A stretch of 64,000 nt of DNA from Serratia ficaria. GTDB lineage: Bacteria; Pseudomonadota; Gammaproteobacteria; Enterobacterales; Enterobacteriaceae. The notes below the pieces were generated by a model. The model saw only the letters and a program-made list of their open reading frames with translations, did no database searches and was not told the DNA's origin. The stretch covers positions 2,790,001 through 2,854,000 of the forward strand of contig NZ_LT906479.1 in NCBI RefSeq assembly GCF_900187015.1. The letters are read 5' to 3'. This document shows, one piece after another, positions 56,058-64,000 of the stretch (the stretch's first letter is position 1; each line of letters begins with the position of its first letter). The position numbers and the translations under genes were made by a program.

Positions 56058-56214
56058 CCTTACCGGCTAATTTAAAATACCTCTGCCGACAGGCTGGCAA
56101 AAGCGCTCGCGCTTTGACGCATTAACCATAATAAAGATTATTTCAGGTCTGTTTTTCATTGAGTCTATGGCTTTTCGCCGTTACGGGTCTCGGCCCGGCA
56201 GCTATTACCCTTAA

Positions 56215-56245
56215 GCCATGCCGCAGCGTTGCACCGCGGCATGGC
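56215..56245. repeat. exact 10-bp inverted repeat after osmB/yciH
   Basis: GCCATGCCGC at 56215-56224 and GCGGCATGGC at 56236-56245. It lies in the tail-to-tail gap, close to the yciH stop. The T content around it is poor, so it is a probable transcript end for both sides without a classic T tract. Confidence 0.5.
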
Positions 56246-56253
56246 GCTCCGCC

Positions 56254-56580
56254 TTAACCGCCCGCCAGCTTGACCTTCATGCCCTTGGCTTCCAGCAGCT
56301 GTTTCAGCAGGTCGCGCTTATCGCCCTGGATTTCGATCACGCCATCCTTGACCGAACCGCCGCAGCCGCACTTCTTTTTCAGCTCGGCCGCCAGCTTGTC
56401 CAGCGCCGCGTCATCCAGATCCACGCCGGTGATCAGGCATACGCCCTTGCCCTTGCGCCCGCTGGTCTGGCGCTGAAGGCGCACGATGCCGTCGCCCTTG
56501 GCGCGCTGCGGCTTGGCCTCTTCCTGTTTGATGCGCCCGCTGTCGGTGGAGTACACCAGGCGGCTGTTGTCGTCGTTCAT
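56254..56580 (-). CDS. yciH: SUI1/eIF1-like protein YciH
   Basis: A 108-residue SUI1-fold protein (eIF1 homologue) that affects start-site selection and is described as a stress-linked translation inhibitor. The C-terminal SUI1 block is clear (GKGVCLITGVDLDDAALDKLAAELKKKCGCGGSVKDGVIEIQGDKRDLLKQLL). It lies 11 bp behind pyrF in an operon, as in E. coli (108). Confidence 0.96.
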   Translation of the reverse strand: MNDDNSRLVYSTDSGRIKQEEAKPQRAKGDGIVRLQRQTSGRKGKGVCLITGVDLDDAALDKLAAELKKKCGCGGSVKDGVIEIQGDKRDLLKQLLEAKGMKVKLAGG

Positions 56581-56591
56581 CGGCTTTCCCC

Positions 56592-57320
56592 TCAGGCCAG
56601 TGACGTGCGGATGGCGCGCAGCGTGGCGGCCGGATCGGCGGATTGGGTGATCGGGCGGCCGATCACCATGTAATCAACGCCGGCGGCCTGCGCCTGCACC
56701 GGCGTCATGATGCGGCGCTGATCGCCGGCGGCGCTGCCTTCAGGACGAATGCCCGGCGTCACCAGCTGGAATTGCTGACCACAGGCCGCCTTCAGCCGCT
56801 GCGCTTCGTGGGCGGAACACACCACGCCATCCAGACCGCAGTCTCGGGTCAGGCGCGCCAGCCGTTCGGCGTGTTCCGCCGGGCTGACGTCGATGCCGAT
56901 GCCGCGCAGATCCTCCGCCTCCATGCTGGTCAATACGGTCACGGCTATCAGCAATGGCGCAGCAGAGCCATACGGCAGCAGCGCCTGTTTGGCGGCGGTC
57001 ATCATGCGCGCACCGCCGCTGGCGTGGACGTTGACCATCCAAACGCCCAGCTCAGCCGCCGCGGCCACCGCGTGCGCGGTGGTGTTGGGAATATCGTGAA
57101 ACTTCAGATCGAGGAATACCTCGAAACCGCGCGCGTGCAGATCACGCACCAGCTGCGGCCCAAACAGGGTGAACATCTCTTTGCCCACTTTTAACCGGCA
57201 GTCCTGCGGATCGATACGGTCGGCGAACGCCAGCGCGGCGTCCCGGTCGGCGTAATCCAGCGCGACGACGATCGGAGATGATTTTAAGTCATTGTTATTA
57301 ATGTTATTTTCAGACTTCAT
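56592..57320 (-). CDS. pyrF: orotidine 5'-phosphate decarboxylase
   Basis: The last step of UMP synthesis. The 242-residue TIM barrel has the catalytic signature [11 protein letters not shown] (Lys-Asp-x-x-Asp network), [15 protein letters not shown] at the first strand, VTPGIRPEG and YMVIGRPIT as phosphate grips. E. coli PyrF has 245. The N-terminus is Asn-rich and variable. yciH follows in the operon. The upstream neighbour lapB is separated by two inserted genes. Confidence 0.98.
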   Translation of the reverse strand: MKSENNINNNDLKSSPIVVALDYADRDAALAFADRIDPQDCRLKVGKEMFTLFGPQLVRDLHARGFEVFLDLKFHDIPNTTAHAVAAAAELGVWMVNVHASGGARMMTAAKQALLPYGSAAPLLIAVTVLTSMEAEDLRGIGIDVSPAEHAERLARLTRDCGLDGVVCSAHEAQRLKAACGQQFQLVTPGIRPEGSAAGDQRRIMTPVQAQAAGVDYMVIGRPITQSADPAATLRAIRTSLA

Positions 57321-57649
57321 TTCTTCTACCTTCTATAAAATGGACATAATCAGGGTATAACCCGCCAAACTGACCGCCGCATTCTACATGCCGGCCGGCA
57401 GAAATCCCAGCCGCAGCACGCCAGGCGATTAAGTAATGTTAATCCCGGTCTGAGTCATCGAACGTCAGCGAAGGCGCGATGGCGATAACCCAACCAACGT
57501 AAAGCGTCGTAAAGACGTGTAAATACTCGATCAGATATTTTGAATGAGATTATCAGCATTATCAGATTTTAAAGCTGCGCAGATGCTTTATTATTCATCA
57601 CATCGGAAGCGAACGGCTTCCCTCCTAAATGAATAGACTGGAGTCACCC
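57321..57649. other. 329-bp divergent gap pyrF / DUF1471 gene
   Basis: It carries both promoters. There are AT-rich stretches at about 57530-57600. No gene or known site was recognised. Confidence 0.4.
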
Positions 57650-57910
57650 ATGAAAAGCATCAAATATTTTGCGGCCGCAACGGCCATCGCCCTGAGCTCT
57701 TTCGCCACCCTGGCCGCTGAGCCGGTTAACCTGCAGCAGGCCGACGGCCTGACCGCCGCCGGCGTCGTGTCCGCCGGCCATGCGACCACCCTCAGCGGCC
57801 TTGAAGCCAAACTGGCCGCCAAAGCCGACGCGCAAGGCGCCAGCAGCTATCGCATCGTCTCTGCAGGCGGCAACAACATGCTGAGCGGCACCGCGGTTAT
57901 TTACAAATAA
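57650..57910 (+). CDS. DUF1471 (YhcN/BhsA-like) periplasmic stress protein
   Basis: An 86-residue protein with a Sec signal (MKSIKYFAAATAIALSSFATLAA). One DUF1471 domain reads GLTAAGVVSAGHATTLSGLEAKLAAKADAQGASSYRIVSAGGNNMLSGTAVIYK. The ATG at 57650 follows TGGAG; the seven residues before it are rejected. E. coli relatives (BhsA, McbA, YhcN) respond to acid, peroxide or metal stress and influence biofilm. It is monocistronic with a strong hairpin behind it, and it lies inside an otherwise conserved pyrF-lapB junction. Confidence 0.9.
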   Translation: MKSIKYFAAATAIALSSFATLAAEPVNLQQADGLTAAGVVSAGHATTLSGLEAKLAAKADAQGASSYRIVSAGGNNMLSGTAVIYK

Positions 57911-57923
57911 GTTCCCCCTGGTA

Positions 57924-57955
57924 CAGGGCCCGGCACGCCGGGCCCTGCCTGTATT
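57924..57955 (+). terminator. hairpin after the DUF1471 gene
   Basis: CAGGGCCCGG/CCGGGCCCTG with loop CACG, a 10-bp GC stem, followed by CCTGTATTTC. Confidence 0.65.
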
Positions 57956-58083
57956 TCTCGCCGCCGATCGCTCAATCCTCCCCCGCCAAAATGTTACATG
58001 AATATTAAATTTTTATTACACACTAGACACCCGGTCGCCGGTGGCTTAGCTTGAAGGCATCTTCCCGCAGAAAGGCTTTCAAA

Positions 58084-58371
58084 ATGAGCGAGATATCTAC
58101 ACTAACCATTAAAATTCCTCTGGAACTTAAAGAGAAAATCCGCGCCGCCGCCGCCGACAACGAATTCTCGCTGAGCGCCGAAGTGTGCCAACGGCTGGAA
58201 AACAGCTTCGCCGCGCCGAGCAAAGCGGCCAAGAAGCCGGCCGAGCTGCAGCATGACGAGATTGATAATCAGGGTATCGAAGAGCAGAACGAGCAGCCGC
58301 TGAGCCAAAAGGAGCTGAAGAAACTGCGTCAGCTGTTGAAGAGCGGCGCCAAGGGCGGCAAGAAGAAGTAA
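58084..58371 (+). CDS. Arc/ribbon-helix-helix DNA-binding protein
   Basis: A 95-residue protein. The ATG at 58084 (MSEISTLTIKIPLELKEKIRAAAADNEFSLSAEVCQRLE) is favoured because the RHH strand and helices follow at once and GAAAGG lies upstream. The first 45 residues are an Arc-type RHH fold. The tail is linker and a Lys-rich end (KELKKLRQLLKSGAKGGKKK) that may add DNA affinity. The target is unknown. It has its own terminator. No toxin gene is adjacent, so an antitoxin role is not supported. Confidence 0.85.
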   Translation: MSEISTLTIKIPLELKEKIRAAAADNEFSLSAEVCQRLENSFAAPSKAAKKPAELQHDEIDNQGIEEQNEQPLSQKELKKLRQLLKSGAKGGKKK

Positions 58372-58391
58372 TAAAACGCGAACATAATAAC

Positions 58392-58415
58392 GGGGCGAAT
58401 CTTCGCCCCTTTTTA
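58392..58415 (+). terminator. terminator of the RHH gene
   Basis: GGGGCGA/TCGCCCC with loop ATCT, followed by TTTTTATT. Confidence 0.85.
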
Positions 58416-58429
58416 TTGGTTATCGATCG

Positions 58430-59602
58430 CTACTGCCCGTCCAGGCCGCGGATCGGTTTAACCGATGACCAGGCCCGGCATGACGGGCAATGCCAGTAAA
58501 GCGAATGGGCGGTAAAACCGCATTTGTGGCAGCGGTAACGCGGCTTGGTGCGGATCTGTTCGCCGACCATGTCGCGCAGCAGCAGCAGGCTCTCTTTTGC
58601 CCGGCCGTCTTCGGCGTCCGCCAGATGGTAATCCATCAGCCGGTAGAATACGCGCATGGTAGGATGGCGCTGCAGCTGACGGTTGATGTACACCTGCACC
58701 ACGTCGCGCCCCTCATGCTGTTCGATAATCTCCGCCAGCATCAGCTCGGCGGTGGCGCCGGTGTTTTCCTCCACGCAACGCTTGAGGAAGTCGGCCCAAT
58801 CCTGCTGCTGATTCGGCAGGTGCTGGTAGCACTCGTGCAGCATCGGCAGGGTTTCGCTGACCAGTTCCTTATCCTGGCTCAGCACCCGCTGCAGCGATTC
58901 TATCGCCTTGCCATAGTCGTTTTGCGCCATGTATATGCGCCCGAACATGATCGACACGCGCGCGCACTGTTTATCCGCCGCGGCGGCGCGCTTCAACAGG
59001 CTCATCGCCTTGTCGAGATCGTCGCTGCCCATCGCCTGCAGCGCCAGCTCACAGTAAAAATGAGCGATCTCGACGCGTTGTTTCTCCTTGCCCAGCTTGA
59101 CCAGCCGCTCGGCCACGTCGATCGCCTTCAGCCAGTCGCTGGTGGCCTGGTGGATCACCAACAGCTGCTGCAGCGCTGAAATGCGGAAATCTTCTTCGCC
59201 AATCAGTTGGCTGAACATATCCTCGGCGCGATCGTACAGGCCGGCGGCCATATAGTCGCGGCCCAGCTGCTGCACCGCCAACAGGCGTTGTTCGAAGGTG
59301 AGAGAAGCGCTTTCCATCAGCGCCTGATGGATGCGGATAGCGCGGTCGACTTCGCCGCGCGAACGGAACAGGTTACCCAACGTCAGGTGGGCCTCGACGG
59401 TATTGCTGTCCTCTTTCAACATGTCGAGGAACAGGTCGACCGCTTTGTCCTGCTGGTTGGAAAGCAGGAAGTTCACCCCGGCCACGTATTCGCGCGACAG
59501 GCGGTTAGCCTCCTGCTGTTTATCCTGCTGAGCACTTCTGCGCCCCATGTACCAACCGTACGCGGCAGCCACAGGCAGCAACAGAAACAGCAGTTCTAAC
59601 AT
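58430..59602 (-). CDS. lapB: LapB (YciM), LPS assembly regulator
   Basis: A 390-residue inner-membrane protein that directs FtsH to degrade LpxC and so sets lipopolysaccharide level. The N-terminal helix is MLELLFLLLPVAAAYGWYMG, TPR repeats cover about 35-320, and a C-terminal rubredoxin-type metal site reads YRCHKCGFTAHSLYWHCPSC. The length matches E. coli LapB (389). It is 6 bp behind lapA. Confidence 0.97.
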   Translation of the reverse strand: MLELLFLLLPVAAAYGWYMGRRSAQQDKQQEANRLSREYVAGVNFLLSNQQDKAVDLFLDMLKEDSNTVEAHLTLGNLFRSRGEVDRAIRIHQALMESASLTFEQRLLAVQQLGRDYMAAGLYDRAEDMFSQLIGEEDFRISALQQLLVIHQATSDWLKAIDVAERLVKLGKEKQRVEIAHFYCELALQAMGSDDLDKAMSLLKRAAAADKQCARVSIMFGRIYMAQNDYGKAIESLQRVLSQDKELVSETLPMLHECYQHLPNQQQDWADFLKRCVEENTGATAELMLAEIIEQHEGRDVVQVYINRQLQRHPTMRVFYRLMDYHLADAEDGRAKESLLLLRDMVGEQIRTKPRYRCHKCGFTAHSLYWHCPSCRAWSSVKPIRGLDGQ

Positions 59603-59608
59603 AGAGGA

Positions 59609-59911
59609 TTATTCCTTGCTGACAACGGGCTGAGCCGCTGGCTCGGCAGGCTGTTCAAGCTGCAGCTCCAGCCTTTTGATTTTGCGTTCGGCGCGCCCCA
59701 GCGCAATGCGGGTGCGCAGATAGAACAGGCCGCAAATGATCCAGCCAAGGACAAAACCGGCGCCGAACAGCGCAGCCAGCAGGGTCGAAACGCGATAGTC
59801 GCCCTGCGCAATTAAGTAGTTAAAACTCACTACCTGATCGTTATGCGCGCCTAACGTGACGGAAATCACGAAGATCACCAGAACCAACAAAAAAATCAGC
59901 AAATATTTCAC
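59609..59911 (-). CDS. lapA: LapA (YciS), LPS assembly protein
   Basis: A 100-residue protein with two membrane helices (MKYLLIFLLVLVIFVISVTLGA and LLAALFGAGFVLGWIICGLFYL) and a cytoplasmic coiled coil (RAERKIKRLELQLEQ). It is the partner of LapB and first gene of the pair. E. coli LapA has 102 residues. The 296-bp upstream gap should carry the promoter; in E. coli this operon has a heat-shock promoter, which was not recognised here. Confidence 0.96.
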   Translation of the reverse strand: MKYLLIFLLVLVIFVISVTLGAHNDQVVSFNYLIAQGDYRVSTLLAALFGAGFVLGWIICGLFYLRTRIALGRAERKIKRLELQLEQPAEPAAQPVVSKE

Positions 59912-60207
59912 ATTCTTTCCCGCATGCCGAGTTAATCGGATGAACTATGCCAATACGTGGCGTCCCTAACCATTAAGTTAGCATTTCACATCGTGGCAGG
60001 GAAACCCTGCGGCACGATAAAACCACATATCTGCCGGCATATTCGGCAGTAAACGACGCTGCCGCGCAAATTAATGAGAAAGCTTCTCAAAATAGCGGAT
60101 TTATAACGATATGGGGGCGGCGGAGCGAATTGCAATGGCGGCCAAATGTAAGCGGTTAATGCGGCGCCGTTTCGGCGCCGCAGATAAGTGACGCAGTCAC
60201 AAAATCG

Positions 60208-60972
60208 TTACTTCTCCGGCTTGCGCGCCGCAATTTCCTGCTGTTCCTGCGGCGGCGGCGCCAATGGCCCGAACCAGCGCTGCGCCAGCCAACAGGCGAC
60301 GGTGACCAACAGCCAGCTGATCAGCGTCGCCATCGCCAGATCGCGTGGCCAGTGCATGCCCAGCAACAGGCGGCTGCCCATGACGCCGGCCGCCCACAGC
60401 ATCAGCAGCGCCACGGTTTTATAATGGCGGCGCGGCCACAGCAGCCCCACCCCCAGCAGCGCCCAGGTGGCGGCGAACATCGTATGCCCCGACGGGAAAG
60501 CGAAGCCGGTTTCAAACTGCCAGTGCTTGCGCAGCCAGCTCGGCACCAGCGGCTGATCCTGCAGCTGCTCGCCCACCAGCGCGCTGCGCTCCTTGCGGTG
60601 CAGCGAATAGAAGTATTTTCCGTCCACGCCGTGATTCTGCTCCAGCCACACCACGAACGGCCGCGGCTCCTGCACCCGATCCTTTATCAGCGATTTGACG
60701 CCCTGGCCGATCAATACCGCGGCGGAAAGCAAAATCACCAGGCCGATGGCCGCCTTGAGACGAAAGCGCAGGCACCACAGAAACCAGGCGCTGAGAATGA
60801 CGCTGGTGAGAACGCCCCAGGGCGAAGTGACGGTTTCCGTGACCCAGTAAAGCCCCCTGAGCAGCCGTTCATTGCCGCCCGGCTGCCATTGCCAGCCGGA
60901 CACCCACACCGCCAGGGGCATCAACAGCAGCAGCAGAGCGCCGCCCGCGGTGCGTTTCGCTATCTCATACAT
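60208..60972 (-). CDS. pgpB: phosphatidylglycerophosphatase B
   Basis: An inner-membrane PAP2 phosphatase acting on phosphatidylglycerophosphate and undecaprenyl pyrophosphate. The 254-residue protein has the E. coli length and six helices. Catalytic motifs are C1 KDRVQEPRP, C2 PSGHT and C3 SRLLLGMHWPRD. It is monocistronic and divergent from ribA, and a GC stem without T run (60161-60181) follows its end. Confidence 0.97.
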   Translation of the reverse strand: MYEIAKRTAGGALLLLLMPLAVWVSGWQWQPGGNERLLRGLYWVTETVTSPWGVLTSVILSAWFLWCLRFRLKAAIGLVILLSAAVLIGQGVKSLIKDRVQEPRPFVVWLEQNHGVDGKYFYSLHRKERSALVGEQLQDQPLVPSWLRKHWQFETGFAFPSGHTMFAATWALLGVGLLWPRRHYKTVALLMLWAAGVMGSRLLLGMHWPRDLAMATLISWLLVTVACWLAQRWFGPLAPPPQEQQEIAARKPEK

Positions 60973-61251
60973 TCCATTTTTCCTCTGCGTGAATCAGGCT
61001 GCAGTGTAACAATGTTGCAATATCGATAACACGCGAAAAATTAAACAGATAAGCAACCTATTGCAATAATAGCCGGCGTTAATACGCCATCTGCTGCTTT
61101 GCTGAGCACCGCCGGGCAAGAAGTTGTGGCAAAATAGCCGATAATTAACGAAATAGAGATCGGCGTAGCACGTTTTAGTACTGGTCAGTTCGCTGCACCG
61201 GACGTAGGATGCGCAACAATGATTGAATCGGATGCGTTTGTGGAGAGTGAC

Positions 61252-61845
61252 ATGCAGCTTAAACGGGTGGCAGAGGCTAAACTGCCGACACCTTGGGGCG
61301 ACTTCCTGATGGTAGGATTCGAAGAATTGGCGACCGGTCACGACCATCTGGCGTTGGTTTTTGGTGATATTTCTGGCGAAACGCCGGTGCTCGCGCGCGT
61401 GCATTCCGAGTGTCTGACCGGTGACGCGTTGTTCAGCCTGCGCTGCGACTGCGGCTTCCAGCTGGAAGCCGCGCTGGAGCACATCGCCGAAGAAGGCCGC
61501 GGCATTCTGCTCTACCACCGTCAGGAAGGCCGCAATATCGGCCTGCTGAACAAGATCCGCGCCTATGCCCTGCAGGACAAGGGCGCCGATACCGTGGAAG
61601 CCAACCACCAGCTCGGCTTCGCCGCCGACGAACGCGACTTCACCCTGTGCGCCGACATGTTCAAGCTGCTGGGCGTAGACGCGGTGCGTTTGCTGACCAA
61701 CAACCCGAAAAAGGTTGAGATCCTGACCGAGGCCGGCATCAACATCACCGAGCGCGTGCCGTTGATCGTCGGGCGCAACCCGAAGAACGAGCGTTATCTG
61801 GCCACCAAGGCCGCCAAAATGGGTCACCTGCTGGACCAGAAATAA
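61252..61845 (+). CDS. ribA: GTP cyclohydrolase II
   Basis: The first step of riboflavin synthesis. The 197-residue start at 61252 ([20 protein letters not shown]) matches E. coli (196) and has GGAGAG upstream; eleven earlier codons are rejected. Zinc ligands are in [25 protein letters not shown]. The GTP pocket is [25 protein letters not shown] long leader (about 250 bp) lies between the divergent pgpB and this gene. The FMN riboswitch type found at ribB is not present. Confidence 0.98.
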   Translation: MQLKRVAEAKLPTPWGDFLMVGFEELATGHDHLALVFGDISGETPVLARVHSECLTGDALFSLRCDCGFQLEAALEHIAEEGRGILLYHRQEGRNIGLLNKIRAYALQDKGADTVEANHQLGFAADERDFTLCADMFKLLGVDAVRLLTNNPKKVEILTEAGINITERVPLIVGRNPKNERYLATKAAKMGHLLDQK

Positions 61846-61867
61846 CACCGCCGCGGCGGAAACAATC

Positions 61868-61892
61868 AGGGCGCCTTGCGGCGCCCTTTTTA
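61868..61892 (+). terminator. terminator of ribA
   Basis: AGGGCGCC/GGCGCCCT with loop TTGC, followed by TTTTTATT. It is immediately before the acnA stop and probably serves both directions. Confidence 0.85.
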
Positions 61893-61896
61893 TTGC

Positions 61897-64000
<2,104 letters not shown>

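Noticed and set aside
58084..58371. Antitoxin of a toxin-antitoxin pair
   Set aside because: No toxin-like frame is adjacent on either side; the gene has its own terminator.
60973..61251. FMN riboswitch in the ribA leader
   Set aside because: The conserved RFN-element blocks are not visible; in enterobacteria this riboswitch is at ribB.

Overview
The window is a 64 kb piece of a GC-rich enterobacterial chromosome, most likely Serratia (marcescens group). The proteins are close to E. coli orthologues, and the gene order is the E. coli segment from ydbH to acnA with large deletions and insertions: ydbH, ldhA, hslJ, ydbJ, nifJ, ttcA, fnrS, zntB, mppA, mpaA, dgcA, tpx, tyrR, ycjFX, pspDCBA/pspF, sapABCDF, rnb, yciT, osmB, yciH, pyrF, lapBA, pgpB, ribA, acnA. 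The Serratia assignment rests on base composition, the SMR pump and the accessory genes. It is an inference, not a database result. No insertion sequence, prophage, CRISPR array, rRNA or tRNA was seen.

Region 1 (1-13 kb) holds fermentative and redox genes: ydbH (cut by the left edge), ldhA, lipoproteins hslJ and ydbJ, an MgtC-like membrane protein, an SMR pump, nifJ and ttcA. A VOC-fold protein follows behind a very good LexA box. The anaerobic sRNA FnrS has an FNR site, and after it come zntB, a secreted alpha/beta hydrolase and a small orphan protein.

Region 2 (13-25 kb) covers murein-peptide recovery (mppA, mpaA, dgcA), thiol peroxidase, TyrR, YcjF/YcjX and the phage-shock system with its sigma-54 promoter and divergent activator PspF.

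Region 3 (25-28 kb) is the most interesting stretch. A Zur-type operon (folE2, a gamma-carbonic-anhydrase-like protein and a COG0523 zinc GTPase) sits between pspF and sapA behind a near-consensus Zur box. Directly downstream, on the same strand, is a RyhB-type iron-sparing sRNA with its own Fur box. Zinc-starvation and iron-starvation outputs are therefore placed end to end, with no convincing terminator between them.

Region 4 (28-43.6 kb) contains sapABCDF, a two-domain CMD (AhpD-like) protein, a LysR regulator, dacD, a YdeP-type molybdoenzyme, a second LysR regulator divergent from a long-form glyoxalase I, and rnb.

Region 5 (43.6-55.5 kb) is a metabolic island between rnb and osmB: MFS carrier plus M20 amidohydrolase, a CstA/BtsT-family carrier, KdgT with a 25-bp KdgR-like palindrome, FsaA, the glycyl-radical pair PflE/PflF behind an FNR-like site, the YciT regulator and an orphan AraD-type epimerase.

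Region 6 (55.5-64 kb) is conserved: osmB, yciH, pyrF, lapBA, pgpB, ribA and acnA (cut by the right edge). A DUF1471 protein and a ribbon-helix-helix regulator are inserted between pyrF and lapB.
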